Source: Streptomyces asoensis
Lineage (GTDB): Bacteria > Actinomycetota > Actinomycetes > Streptomycetales > Streptomycetaceae
Length of the DNA stretch: 64,000 bases
Direction of reading: 5' to 3'
NCBI RefSeq assembly: GCF_013085465.1
Contig: NZ_CP049838.1
Coordinates: 3,534,001 to 3,598,000, forward strand
A program made the position numbers and the translations under genes. Positions 45,274 through 54,105 of the stretch are shown here, piece by piece (positions within the stretch are counted from its first letter, which is position 1; the number at the start of each line of letters is the position of its first letter). The notes below the pieces were generated by a model that was given only the letters and a program-made list of their open reading frames with translations, made no database searches and had not been told where the DNA came from.

Positions 45274-45722
45274 CGCAGGTCCCCGAACCCGGCGGTGTCG
45301 TCCTCCCCGGCCTCGGCCTGTAGCTTGGCGTGCTCCTGGGCCTTGCCGCGGGTCGCCTTGGCGTCGGCGGGCAGCTCGAGCTCGGGGCAGTCCTTCCACA
45401 GCCGCTCCAGAGCGTAGAAAACACGCTCCTCGCTGTGCTGGACGTGGACGACGATGTCGACGTAGTCGAGCAGGATCCAGCGGGCGTCGCGGTCGCCCTC
45501 GCGGCGTACGGGCTTGGCGCCGAGCTCCTTGTTGAGGCGCTCCTCGATCTCGTCGACGATCGACTTGACCTGGCGGTCATTGGGCGCGGAGGCCAGCAGG
45601 AAGGCGTCCGTGATCGACAGCACGTCGCTGACGTCGTACGCGATGATGTCGTGCGCGAGCTTGTCGGCAGCCGCCTGGGCGGCGGTCTGGATGAGCTCGA
45701 TGGAGCGGTCGGTGGCGGTCAC
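45270..45722 (-). CDS. rsfS: ribosomal silencing factor RsfS
   Basis: A 150-residue protein of the Iojap/RsfS family, which binds L14 and blocks joining of 30S and 50S subunits under starvation. SIELIQTAAQAAADKLAHD, the central TDAFLLASAPNDRQVKSIVD and the signature WILLDYVDIVVHVQHSEERV are all present. The last 30 residues are a hydrophilic extension. GTG at 45720-45722 was chosen: GGAAAG is ten bases upstream. It follows the LCP-type gene and is coupled to the histidine phosphatase gene. Confidence 0.96.
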   Translation of the reverse strand: MTATDRSIELIQTAAQAAADKLAHDIIAYDVSDVLSITDAFLLASAPNDRQVKSIVDEIEERLNKELGAKPVRREGDRDARWILLDYVDIVVHVQHSEERVFYALERLWKDCPELELPADAKATRGKAQEHAKLQAEAGEDDTAGFGDLR

Positions 45723-45841
45723 TACGTGGCTTTCCGTCGGCGGACACTTGTCCCCAAGGGTCTCACGGTCCGCCGACGGCACCCCACGTGATGGAGGGAT
45801 CACCCGCGGGGGCCGCTTCGGTCCGGCCCCCGCGCGTGCTC

Positions 45842-47725
45842 TCAGTCGGCCGTGCCGGCCGAGGAGGGCTGGTAGTCCTCGCCCAGGACGACCGCGACGT
45901 CGGCGTTCGCGGAGACCGTGCCCTTCTTCACCGCGTCGACGTCCAGCCCCAGGGTCTTGGCGACCTCGGTGGCGTTCTCCTTGCCTGCGGCGTCCGCGTA
46001 GAGCACCTGGGAGGTGGCCTTCGTGTTGGACGGGGTGCCGGCCTCCAGGAAGGTGAAACCACCGTTCAGGAGCACCACGCGCGCGTCCTCGGTGTTGGCC
46101 TTGGTGCCGCTGGCGTTCTGGACGGAGACGCTGACGGCCGCGTCCTTGTCGGGGCTCTTCGCGGCGCCGCCGAGGACGTCCTTGACGACGCTCGCGCTGG
46201 CCTCCGCGTTGAGGGTGCCGTCGGTCTGCACGGGCAGCAGCGCGGTCTTGTAGTCGCCACCCTTGGCGAGGTTCGCGAGCTTGGCCAGGAAGGTGCCGAG
46301 GTCCTTGTCGGTCAGCGAGGGGTCGAGGATCTGCGCCAGGGTCTGGACGGTGACGGTGGCGCCCTGCGCGTCGGACGACACCTTGCGCAGCACTCCCTGC
46401 ATGACCTGGCCGAACCGCTCCAGCTGGGCGTTCTGGGCCTCGCCCGTGGCGCGGTAGGTGGCGTAGGCGACGGCCGTCTTGCCGCTGAGGGTCTGGTTCT
46501 CGCCCTTGTTGACGAGGGGTGCCCCGCCCTTCTTGGCGGCCGGGTCGGGCACGGTGACGTCGGTGTCGACCTCGATGTTGCCGACGAGGTCGACGAGGTT
46601 CTGGAGGTAGGGCGTGTCGAGCCGCCAGGTGCCCTCGATGTCGGTGCCGAGGACGGTGTCCAGCGCGTCGCGCGTGCCGGCCGAGCCGTCGTCGTCGACG
46701 GACTTGGCGAGGGTCGTCGTGGTGCCGTCGTCGTCCGTGACGACGAGGGAGTTGGGCAGCAGGACCGTGGCGGCCTGCTTGGTGGTGGTGTTGTCGACGA
46801 GCAGCACCGTGGAGGTGCCGCCGCCGGTGGTGTTGTGCAGGTGGACGACGACCACGTCACGCTTCTGCGCCGCGGTGGCGGTCGTGGTGCCGGTGCCGGA
46901 GTCCGAGGACGACGGCAGGCCGGGCAGCTTCCCGGCGTACCAGAGGTAGCCCACTCCGCCGACCGCGACCAGCGCCAGGACCACGGCGAGAGCGACGAGG
47001 CGGCTGCGGGCGCGGCGCTTGGCCTCCTCACGGCGCTCGGTGCGGTTCTCCGTGAAGTTCAGCCAGTCGATGACGTCCTCGGAGTCACCGTCGGGCTCCT
47101 CCACGAACGCGAACTGCTCGGTCTCGTAGTCCCGTTGGGGCCGCCCGGGAGCTCCGGACGCGCCGCGCCCGTCCGCCGCCGCATCGGACCGTCCGTCGAC
47201 GTCGACGCCGGTATCGGCCTCGGCCCCGGTCTCGACCGGACGGCCCTGCTGCGGGATGTAGGCGGTCTGCTCGGCGGCGCGGGGCTGTTCGACCCGGGGC
47301 TGCTGTCCGCTCGTGGCGGTCTGCCCGTAAGGGTCGTACGGGGCCTGCGTCGCGGTGCCGTAGGGGTCGTAGCCGACGGGAGCCTGCCGGCCGGTGTCGT
47401 ACGGGTCGTACGCGGGTGTGGGCGGCTGCTGACCGGTGTCGTACGGGTCGTACGCGGGTGTGGGCGGCTGCTGACCGGTGTCGTACGGGTCGTAGGCGGG
47501 CGTCTGCTGCTGCCCGCCTGTGGCGTAGGGGTCGTAGCCGTACCCCTGCTGCCCCTGGGGCTGGTGCGTCTGCTGCCCCTGCTGCGTCTGCTGCCCGTAC
47601 GGGTCGTAGGGCTGCTGCGGCACCTGCTGCGACGGGACCTGTCGGTAGACGGGCTGTCCGAACTCGTCGTAGCCGACGAGCTCGTACTGGTCGTCCCCGT
47701 ACCCCGCGTCGTATCGGTCGTTCAC
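45842..47725 (-). CDS. LytR-CpsA-Psr-like membrane protein with LytR_C domain, degenerate catalytic core
   Basis: A 627-residue protein. The cytoplasmic N-terminal 240 residues are disordered, rich in Tyr, Gln and Pro, with repeats of YDPYDTGQQPPTPA encoded by tandem 42-base units (47396-47479). One membrane helix (LVALAVVLALVAVGGVGYLWY) is at about 243-265. Residues about 290-470 align with the LCP fold (TSTVLLVDNTTTKQAATVLL, LDTPYLQNLVDLVGNIEVD, LSGKTAVAYATYRATG), but catalytic arginines are missing: LLPNSL replaces SIPRD and YATYR replaces YVRxR. The C-terminus is a LytR_C domain (VSVQNASGTKANTEDARV). LCP enzymes ligate teichoic acids or arabinogalactan to peptidoglycan; activity is doubtful here. 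Confidence 0.85.
   Translation of the reverse strand: MNDRYDAGYGDDQYELVGYDEFGQPVYRQVPSQQVPQQPYDPYGQQTQQGQQTHQPQGQQGYGYDPYATGGQQQTPAYDPYDTGQQPPTPAYDPYDTGQQPPTPAYDPYDTGRQAPVGYDPYGTATQAPYDPYGQTATSGQQPRVEQPRAAEQTAYIPQQGRPVETGAEADTGVDVDGRSDAAADGRGASGAPGRPQRDYETEQFAFVEEPDGDSEDVIDWLNFTENRTERREEAKRRARSRLVALAVVLALVAVGGVGYLWYAGKLPGLPSSSDSGTGTTTATAAQKRDVVVVHLHNTTGGGTSTVLLVDNTTTKQAATVLLPNSLVVTDDDGTTTTLAKSVDDDGSAGTRDALDTVLGTDIEGTWRLDTPYLQNLVDLVGNIEVDTDVTVPDPAAKKGGAPLVNKGENQTLSGKTAVAYATYRATGEAQNAQLERFGQVMQGVLRKVSSDAQGATVTVQTLAQILDPSLTDKDLGTFLAKLANLAKGGDYKTALLPVQTDGTLNAEASASVVKDVLGGAAKSPDKDAAVSVSVQNASGTKANTEDARVVLLNGGFTFLEAGTPSNTKATSQVLYADAAGKENATEVAKTLGLDVDAVKKGTVSANADVAVVLGEDYQPSSAGTAD
47396..47479 (-). 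repeat. 42-bp tandem duplication inside the LCP-like gene
   Basis: Two identical 42-base units lie head to tail, with a partial third unit after them. They keep the reading frame and encode YDPYDTGQQPPTPA twice. The identity at silent positions points to a recent duplication. Confidence 0.9.
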
Positions 47726-47741
47726 CGGTACCCCTCTCGGC

Positions 47742-48353
47742 TCACTCGCCGCGGTACAGCTCGCGCTTGTCGATGTAGCGCACGACGCCGTCCGGCACCA
47801 GATACCAGACGGGGTCGCCCTTGGCGACTCTCGCACGGCAGTCTGTGGAGGAGATGGCGAGCGCGGGCACCTCGACGAGCGAGACACCGCCTTCGGGCAG
47901 ACCGGGGTCCGTGAGGTTGTGTCCCGGCCGGGTGACGCCGATGAAGTGCGAGAGGGAGAACAGTTCCTCGCTGTCCCGCCAGGTCAGGATCTGGCCCAGG
48001 GCATCGGCGCCGGTGATGAAGAAGAGGTCGGTCCCGACGTTGAGGGCCCGGAGGTCGCGCAGTGTGTCCACGGTGTACGTGGGGCCACCGCGGTCGATGT
48101 CGATGCGGCTCACCGAGAACTGCGGGTTCTCGGCGGTCGCGATGACCGTCATCAGGTAGCGGTCCTCGGCCGGGGAGACACTGCGGTGGCTCTTCTGCCA
48201 CGGCTGGCCGGTCGGGACGAACACGACCTCGTCCAGGTGGAACTGCGCGGCGACCTCACTGGCCGCCACGAGGTGTCCGTGGTGGATCGGATCGAATGTC
48301 CCGCCCATGACGCCGAGGCGGCGCTTGCCCGGGTTCGACGGGCCGGTAGGCAT
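47742..48353 (-). CDS. nadD: nicotinate-nucleotide adenylyltransferase
   Basis: A 203-residue nucleotidyltransferase of NAD synthesis that adenylates nicotinate mononucleotide. The phosphate-binding HxGH is in [30 protein letters not shown] binds the substrate, and the C-terminal [13 protein letters not shown] is the ISSTxxR motif. I prefer the ATG at 48353, as GAGCAGGAC precedes it; an ATG five codons upstream (MGEQD) is also possible. It leads the nadD-LCP-rsfS-phosphatase operon, with 16 bases between it and the LCP gene. Confidence 0.94.
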   Translation of the reverse strand: MPTGPSNPGKRRLGVMGGTFDPIHHGHLVAASEVAAQFHLDEVVFVPTGQPWQKSHRSVSPAEDRYLMTVIATAENPQFSVSRIDIDRGGPTYTVDTLRDLRALNVGTDLFFITGADALGQILTWRDSEELFSLSHFIGVTRPGHNLTDPGLPEGGVSLVEVPALAISSTDCRARVAKGDPVWYLVPDGVVRYIDKRELYRGE

Positions 48354-48465
48354 GTCCTGCTCTCCCATGCGTGCAGACCCTACCGGCCCGGTTCCGGGGC
48401 CCCGGCCGGCGGATGCCCGGAGCGCCCCGCTATGCCGGACTGCCCGTCGGTGAACACGTCGTGTC

Positions 48466-48630
48466 TCAGCGGTCGCGGTTGAAGCGGGTGGTGATCCACA
48501 GCAGGAGCAGCAGGATGAGGAAAGCCGCGCCGCCGGTGATGTACGGGCTGAGGCTCTCGTGGTTGCCACCGTGCTCCTCGCCCTCGGCGGCGAGGGTGAC
48601 CAGCTGGGCAGCGGTGCTGTGAAGGCTCAT
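48466..48630 (-). CDS. 54-residue single-pass membrane protein
   Basis: A short frame, [20 protein letters not shown] then [20 protein letters not shown] and [14 protein letters not shown]. The N-terminal half is soluble and His/Glu-rich, a single membrane helix ([15 protein letters not shown]) follows, and the end is basic, giving an N-out orientation. AGGAC-like bases precede the ATG. It lies between nadD and the 53-residue membrane gene on the same strand. No family name is known to me; the pattern is conserved-looking, with good codon bias. Confidence 0.78.
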   Translation of the reverse strand: MSLHSTAAQLVTLAAEGEEHGGNHESLSPYITGGAAFLILLLLLWITTRFNRDR

Positions 48631-48737
48631 CTTCGGCAGGACCTATCCGGTGGGCGGGATAAAGATGTCGGCCCATGGTAAGCGGGCGCCCGCGCGGCGA
48701 TCACGCCGACTCCGCCATGGGGAACCTTCCCGGCGGC

Positions 48738-48899
48738 TCAGTCGTCCTTCCGCTTGTAGCCCCGCAGCAGGAACCACGCGGTGAGCACACAGCCCAGGAT
48801 CATCACGACCAGTACGACGCGGAGCAGATTCCCCGCCCCCTGCTGCTGAGCGGCGCCGGCGGCTTCGGTGAGCCAGGCGGCTGCGGGGTGGTGCTCCAT
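48738..48899 (-). CDS. 53-residue single-pass membrane protein
   Basis: A short frame, MEHHPAAAWLTEAAGAAQQQ then GAGNLLRVVLVVMILGCVLT and AWFLLRGYKRKDD. One membrane helix (LLRVVLVVMILGCVLTAWFLL) separates a small N-terminal part from a basic C-terminal tail. AAGGAG lies eight bases upstream of the ATG at 48899, the best ribosome site in this stretch. It is probably cotranscribed with the similar-sized gene at 48466-48630. Function unknown. Confidence 0.78.
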   Translation of the reverse strand: MEHHPAAAWLTEAAGAAQQQGAGNLLRVVLVVMILGCVLTAWFLLRGYKRKDD

Positions 48900-49054
48900 G
48901 GGGCGGGACTCCTTCGGTGTAGTGCCCGTCCACGGTAACTCCGCCTAGGCTGGGATCCGCTTCGGGGGCGCAAAGGGCCGCACAAGGGTCCGTAAAGGGT
49001 CAGGCAGAGGCCACACAGCAGGTAGCGGCCACACAGACGCACATGGGGGAAGAC

Positions 49055-50206
49055 ATGTCCGACGACGGCCACGAGCAGAACGGCACCGGCCACGAGAGCG
49101 TGCCCAGCAGGCAGCGCAGGCGCTTCCCGGGAATCTCCTCCCGTGCGTACGAGCACCCGGCCGACCGCTCCGCCCTGGTGGCGCTGCGCAAGCTGAGCGG
49201 CTTCGACACCGTGTTCAAGGCGCTGAGCGGGCTGTTGCCCGAGCGGAGCCTGCGGCTGATGTTCCTGTCCGACTCGGTGCGGGTCTCCGACCAGCAGTTC
49301 GCGCACCTCAACGACATGCTGCGGGACGCCTGTTACATCCTGGACCTGGAGAAGGTCCCGCCGATGTACGTCACCCAGGACCCGCAGCCCAACGCGATGT
49401 GCATCGGTCTGGACGAGCCGATCATCGTGGTCACCACCGGGCTCGTCGAGCTGCTCGACGAGGAGGAGATGCGCGCGGTCGTCGGCCACGAGGTGGGCCA
49501 CGCCCTCTCCGGGCACGCCGTGTACCGCACGATCCTGCTGTTCCTGACGAGCCTGGCGATCCGGATCGCGTGGATCCCGCTGGGCAACCTCGCGATCATG
49601 GCGATCGTCACGGCGCTGCGCGAGTGGTTCCGCAAGTCGGAGCTGTCCGCCGACCGGGCGGGTCTTCTCGTCGGCCAGGACCTGAAGGCCTCGATGCGCG
49701 GCCTGATGAAGATCGCCGGCGGCAACCACCTGCACGAGATGAACGTGGACGCGTTCCTGAAGCAGGCCGAGGAGTACGAGGCCGGCGGCGACCTGCGCGA
49801 CTCCGTGCTGAAGATCCTCAACGTGCTGCCCCGCACGCACCCCTTCACCACCGTGCGCGCGGCCGAGCTGAAGAAGTGGGCCGAGTCCCGCGACCACCAG
49901 CGGATCATGGACGGCCACTACCCCCGGCGCACCGAGGACAAGGACACCTCGGTCACGGACTCCTTCCGCGAGTCCGCCGGCCACTACGCGACGAGCGTCA
50001 AGAGCTCCAAGGACCCGCTGATGAAGCTGGTCAGCGACATCGCGGGCGGGGCCGGCGACCTGGGCGGCCGGGTGCGGCGCGGCTTCGGCGGGTTCGCGGG
50101 CTCGGCTCCGGCGGACGACCAGCCGCCGAGGAACGGCTCGGACGGGTCGGACCGGTCCGACGGCTCGGACGGGCCTACGGACACGCCTCCGCGCACCGAC
50201 AACTGA
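49055..50206 (+). CDS. M48-family zinc metalloprotease
   Basis: A 383-residue peptidase. The active site HEVGHALSGHA is at about residues 149-159, with the downstream Glu ligand in SELSADRAGLL, as in HtpX and Ste24-like proteases. Hydrophobic stretches (ILLFLTSLAIRIAWIPLGNLA) follow the zinc site and suggest membrane association. The C-terminus is low complexity (GSDGSDRSDGSDGP). ATG at 49055 is chosen because GGGGGAAG is the ribosome site; the ATG at 49043 overlaps that site. Convergent with the next gene, 28 bases away. Confidence 0.91.
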   Translation: MSDDGHEQNGTGHESVPSRQRRRFPGISSRAYEHPADRSALVALRKLSGFDTVFKALSGLLPERSLRLMFLSDSVRVSDQQFAHLNDMLRDACYILDLEKVPPMYVTQDPQPNAMCIGLDEPIIVVTTGLVELLDEEEMRAVVGHEVGHALSGHAVYRTILLFLTSLAIRIAWIPLGNLAIMAIVTALREWFRKSELSADRAGLLVGQDLKASMRGLMKIAGGNHLHEMNVDAFLKQAEEYEAGGDLRDSVLKILNVLPRTHPFTTVRAAELKKWAESRDHQRIMDGHYPRRTEDKDTSVTDSFRESAGHYATSVKSSKDPLMKLVSDIAGGAGDLGGRVRRGFGGFAGSAPADDQPPRNGSDGSDRSDGSDGPTDTPPRTDN

Positions 50207-50234
50207 CTGATTCGAAGCACGGCCCTGAGCGGAT

Positions 50235-51305
50235 TCACACCTTCGGCTGTGCGCTCGTCGCGAGCGATCCGCACAGGGCCGTCGCGCCGCCCGTCGCGTA
50301 GGGGTCCGTGCCGGCCGGGCCGCCCGTCTTCGCGGTCTGGCCGGCCAGCAGGGGGCGCAGATGGTTCGTGGAGTCCTCTGCACAGGACAGCGGGCCGGCC
50401 TGGACGTAGGACACGATCAGCTGGACCTGGTGGGTGCGCAGGTCGTTGCGGTCGAAACGGAAGTGCAGCTCGCGGCGGACGGTGAAGAGGGAGACCGAGG
50501 TGTCGGCGCCCGCGTCGGCCGGCCGCAGCGCGTACACGAAGGTGTGGTCCGCGGTGACCTCGAGGGTCGCGGAGTCGGTCTCGGCGGCCTGGAGCGTGCC
50601 CTGGACGCGGATGTTGCTGTCGGCCAGCTGGGTCTGGGCGGGGTCGAAGCGGACCAGCCAGCCGGTCGGCGCGTGTCTGCCGTCGGCGGCCGGGTGGCTG
50701 AAGCTCTCGTCGAACTGGTCGAGCTGCTCGGCGGCGACCAGGGCCCGCACGGGCCGGACCTGCTGCCGGGTGAGCACCTCCGGGTAGAGGGAGGAGTGCA
50801 CGATGTACTCCTTGGCCGCGGTCAGGGCGGTGACGACCTGGCTGTCGGAGAAGTGCGCGGTGCGCCGGGAGGCGGGCAGCGGGATGCCCTCGGCGCCGAC
50901 ACGGAACTGCGCGGCGGGACTGTGCGCGAACAGCGACTCGGGGTCGGCCGCCCCGGGCACGACGCCCTGCGGGGAGAGCGGGATGACGGTCATCCGCAGG
51001 GGCTCGACGGACCGGCGCGCCACGGGGCTCTGGTAGGGGTTGCGTACGCCCATGTAGACGGCGGTCCCGAAGGCGACGGCGATCAGCATGACCAGGATCA
51101 GTGCCTGCCGCGACAGGCCCCGGCGCCGGGGCGGTCGGCGGCGGACGGCGGGCGCGTGGTCGGCCATGCGCTCCTGCGCGGAGTACTCCTGGATGCGGGC
51201 AGCACGGACGAACGATTCGTCGAAGACGACGGATCGGTACTCGTCCTCTCCACCTCCGGGAGTGCCCTCGGGTGTCCCCTCCGGTGGGTCTCCAGGCCCG
51301 GCCAT
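50235..51305 (-). CDS. bitopic membrane protein with VVFDE motif, larger member
   Basis: A 356-residue protein: a cytoplasmic N-terminus with YRSVVFDESFVRAARIQEY at about residues 23-41, an Arg/Pro-rich stretch, one membrane helix (LILVMLIAVAFGTAVYMGV) at about 69-87, and a 260-residue external domain with paired cysteines near the end (LSCAEDS, ALCGSL). The external part is beta-rich (IRVQGTLQAAETDSATLEVT) and unnamed. The same N-terminal motif is in the neighbouring protein at 51372-51947. TACTCT lies six bases before the ATG, so the mRNA may be leaderless. Streptomyces-conserved; function unknown. Confidence 0.85.
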   Translation of the reverse strand: MAGPGDPPEGTPEGTPGGGEDEYRSVVFDESFVRAARIQEYSAQERMADHAPAVRRRPPRRRGLSRQALILVMLIAVAFGTAVYMGVRNPYQSPVARRSVEPLRMTVIPLSPQGVVPGAADPESLFAHSPAAQFRVGAEGIPLPASRRTAHFSDSQVVTALTAAKEYIVHSSLYPEVLTRQQVRPVRALVAAEQLDQFDESFSHPAADGRHAPTGWLVRFDPAQTQLADSNIRVQGTLQAAETDSATLEVTADHTFVYALRPADAGADTSVSLFTVRRELHFRFDRNDLRTHQVQLIVSYVQAGPLSCAEDSTNHLRPLLAGQTAKTGGPAGTDPYATGGATALCGSLATSAQPKV

Positions 51306-51371
51306 ACTTTCAGAGTAGGTCGCGCGGACCCCAGGTAAACGCCCTGCCGTACGACAACTTCTGACAGGCGC

Positions 51372-51947
51372 TCAGGGCGTGCGCGGAACCGCCGAGACAG
51401 GTGGCTGGGAGTAGTCGGCGGATGCCGAGGGAGGCGGCACGCTCCCCTGTTCGAGACCGGTCGTGGCGGGCGACGGCAGCTGGTCCCGGCTGCCCGAGGA
51501 GGCGCCCCGGTAGACCGCGGCGAAGGCCAGCGCGACCATGCCGACGCCCATGACGAGGGCGAGCATCCAGGCGACGGGGCGATGCCAGCGGACCTGCCTG
51601 CCGTGGGCCCCGGGGACGCCGTAGCGGCGTTCCCACGCTTCGGGGAGGTCGGCGTCGTCCGGATCGTCGAGATCGGGATCATGGCCGAAATCGCCGGGTC
51701 CTTCGGAACCGTAGGCGTCGTCGTAGCGGTCGCCTCGGGCGCGGGCCCGGCGGGCCTCGGCCTCGGCTCTCGCCTCCGCGGCGGCCAGGAGGCGTTCGAC
51801 GGCGGTCGGCTCGTGCACCACGGCCGCCTTGACAAATGCCTCGTCGAAGACCACGGAGGCGAACTCTTCGTCCGACACCCCGCGGTCGTGGTCGTCGTCG
51901 GGCTCCCAGCCGTCAGGGAACGGCGTACCCCCCACGTCCTCCGGCAC
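51372..51947 (-). CDS. bitopic membrane protein with VVFDE motif, smaller member
   Basis: A 191-residue protein: GTG start giving VPEDVGGTPFPDGWEPDD, then EFASVVFDEAFVKAAVVHEP (residues about 29-48), a helical charged part (AAEARAEAEARRARARGD), one membrane helix (AWMLALVMGVGMVALAFAAVY) and a short external Pro/Ser tail. It is plainly a paralogue of the next gene downstream in its cytoplasmic part only. GTG at 51945-51947 was chosen; TACTCT lies six bases before it, as in the partner, and no good ribosome site is visible. The frame extends to a TTG nine codons upstream. Confidence 0.82.
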   Translation of the reverse strand: MPEDVGGTPFPDGWEPDDDHDRGVSDEEFASVVFDEAFVKAAVVHEPTAVERLLAAAEARAEAEARRARARGDRYDDAYGSEGPGDFGHDPDLDDPDDADLPEAWERRYGVPGAHGRQVRWHRPVAWMLALVMGVGMVALAFAAVYRGASSGSRDQLPSPATTGLEQGSVPPPSASADYSQPPVSAVPRTP

Positions 51948-52041
51948 AAATCCAGAGTAGACCTGGGGGGTCAATTTGGGCAGTCGGTAGGGAAATTCAT
52001 CCGCCGGATGAGATGCCTCTCACGATGCCCCGTAGGGGGTT

Positions 52042-53328
52042 TCAGCGCCGTACGTGCCCGTCGCCCGTGACGATGTACTTGGTACTGGTCAGCTCCGGGA
52101 GGCCCATCGGACCCCGGGCGTGCAGCTTCTGGGTGGAGATGCCGATCTCCGCGCCGAAGCCGAACTGGCCGCCGTCGGTGAAGCGGGTGGAGGCGTTCAC
52201 GGCCACCGTGGTGGAGTCGACCAACTGGGTGAAACGGCGGGCGGCCTGCTGCGAGGTGGTGACGATGGCCTCGGTGTGGCCGGAGGTCCACAGCCGGATG
52301 TGCTCGACGGCCCGGTCCAGCGAGTCGACGACGGCGGCGGCGATGTCGTAGGAGAGGTACTCCGTCTCCCAGTCCTCGGGCGTGGCCTCGACCACGGTCG
52401 CCTTCGAGTCCTTGGCATAGGCCAGCACGCGCTCGTCGGCGTGCACGGTGACACCCGCCTCCGCGAGGGCGTCGAGGGCGCGCGGCAGGAACCGGGGGGC
52501 GATGTCCTGGTGGACCAGGAGGGTCTCGGCGGCGTTGCAGACGCTGACCCGGTGCGCCTTGGAGTTGATCAGGATGTCGATCGCCATGTCGAGGTCGGCG
52601 TGGGCGTCGACGTAGACGTGGCAGTTGCCGGTGCCGGTCTCGATGACCGGGACGGTGGACTCCGTGACCACGGTCCGGATGAGCGAGGCGCCGCCGCGCG
52701 GGATGAGGACGTCGACCAGGCCGCGGGCCCGCATCAGCTCGCGCACGCTGTCGCGGCCCTCGCCGGGCACCAGCTGCACGGCGTCGGCGGGCAGCCCGGC
52801 CCCGCCGACGGCGTCGCGGATCACCCGGACGAGAGCGGTGTTCGACTCGTAGGCGGAGGACGAGCCGCGCAGCAGGACCGCGTTGCCGGCCTTCAGGCAG
52901 AGGGCGGCGGCGTCCACGGTGACGTTCGGGCGGGCCTCGTAGATGATGCCGACGACGCCGAGCGGGACGCGGACCTGGCGCAGGTCGATGCCGTTGGGGA
53001 GGGTGGAACCGCGGACGACCTCGCCGACCGGGTCGGGCAGCGCGACGACGTCCCGGACGTCCGAGGCGATGGCCCGTACCCGCTCCGGGGTGAGGGTCAG
53101 CCGGTCCACGATCGCCTCGCTGGTGCCCGCCTCACGGGCCTTGGCGATGTCCTTGGCGTTGGCCTCGACGATTTCGCTCGTACGGACCTCCAGCGCGTCC
53201 GCGATGGCGAGCAGCGCGTCGTCCTTGGCGGCCCGGGGCAGCGGCGCGAGGTCGGCGGCGGCCGCCTTGGCGCGGTAGGCGGCGCGGGTGACCGGGGACA
53301 TGGAGTCGTACGGCGAGAGCGTGGTCAT
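52042..53328 (-). CDS. proA: gamma-glutamyl phosphate reductase
   Basis: A 428-residue aldehyde dehydrogenase-fold enzyme, second step of proline synthesis from glutamate. The sequence [20 protein letters not shown], then [16 protein letters not shown] and the catalytic cysteine in [15 protein letters not shown] are typical, and [21 protein letters not shown] near the end is the conserved NADPH-side block. ATG at 53328 ([13 protein letters not shown]) was chosen; a second ATG nine codons on is possible. proB lies upstream on the same strand with one gene in between. Confidence 0.96.
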   Translation of the reverse strand: MTTLSPYDSMSPVTRAAYRAKAAAADLAPLPRAAKDDALLAIADALEVRTSEIVEANAKDIAKAREAGTSEAIVDRLTLTPERVRAIASDVRDVVALPDPVGEVVRGSTLPNGIDLRQVRVPLGVVGIIYEARPNVTVDAAALCLKAGNAVLLRGSSSAYESNTALVRVIRDAVGGAGLPADAVQLVPGEGRDSVRELMRARGLVDVLIPRGGASLIRTVVTESTVPVIETGTGNCHVYVDAHADLDMAIDILINSKAHRVSVCNAAETLLVHQDIAPRFLPRALDALAEAGVTVHADERVLAYAKDSKATVVEATPEDWETEYLSYDIAAAVVDSLDRAVEHIRLWTSGHTEAIVTTSQQAARRFTQLVDSTTVAVNASTRFTDGGQFGFGAEIGISTQKLHARGPMGLPELTSTKYIVTGDGHVRR

Positions 53329-53424
53329 AAGGGAAGGGTAGTGCGCCGCGCGGGCCGGTCCACCGTTCGTTCCACACCCCGAGATGTGCCGCGAGGACAC
53401 CCCCGAGGCCCGTCGGCGGGAGTG

Positions 53425-53982
53425 TCAGTACGGGTGGACGCCAACCGGGGTCGCCGGGGCCGGTCCGTAGCCCTCCGCGATGCGCTGGTGGTAGGTCTGG
53501 CGGTCGATAACCTCCAGGCCGACGATCTCCCAGGGGGGCAGCCCGGCGGTCTGGCGGTGCTCCCCCCACAGCCGCAGGGCGACGGCGGCCGCGTCATGCA
53601 GGTCGCGGGCCTCCTCCCAGTACCGGATCTCGGCGTGGTCGCCCGCGTATCTGCTGGTCAGGAGGAAGGGATGGTCGTGGGCGAGCTGTTCGAGGGCCCG
53701 CCGGACCTCCTTCAGCGGGGCCTCTTCACCGGAGACGCTGAGGGTGACATGCCACAGCCGGGGGACGTCCACGGGCTGCCCGCCCTTCGACTCGGCACCC
53801 TCCTGGGCCAGGTACCGGTCGCCCGCCGCCACGCTGGTCAGGGCGCGCTCCTCGCCGGGCGCGCGCGTGGGCGCCGGAGCCGCGGCGCGTGACGACGCCG
53901 GACCGGCCGTACGCGACGCCGCCGAACCGGTTTCGCCGGTACTCCCACGGGCCGCTGCCACCCCAGGGCGCACTCGTCTCAC
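53425..53982 (-). CDS. conserved hypothetical protein between proB and proA
   Basis: A 185-residue protein. The first 60 residues are Ala/Pro/Ser-rich and poorly structured; residues about 75-180 are a compact domain (PRLWHVTLSVSGEEAPLKEV, LTSRYAGDHAEIRYWEEA, LPPWEIVGLEVIDRQTYHQ) recalling a ferredoxin-like alpha/beta fold. The start is GTG at 53980-53982, with a perfect AAAGGAGG eight bases upstream. I know it only as a Streptomyces-conserved gene of unknown function; position suggests cotranscription with proA. Confidence 0.82.
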   Translation of the reverse strand: MRRVRPGVAAARGSTGETGSAASRTAGPASSRAAAPAPTRAPGEERALTSVAAGDRYLAQEGAESKGGQPVDVPRLWHVTLSVSGEEAPLKEVRRALEQLAHDHPFLLTSRYAGDHAEIRYWEEARDLHDAAAVALRLWGEHRQTAGLPPWEIVGLEVIDRQTYHQRIAEGYGPAPATPVGVHPY

Positions 53983-54105
53983 GACGGCCTCCTTTACGCA
54001 GCGCTCGTGCGGAATCTGTCCCTGGTACAAAGTTGAGCAGGCCGCACGGCTCCGCGGGGCGGTTTCACGGAACGTCCCCCACCGGTACGGACCGTTCGAG
54101 CGGGT

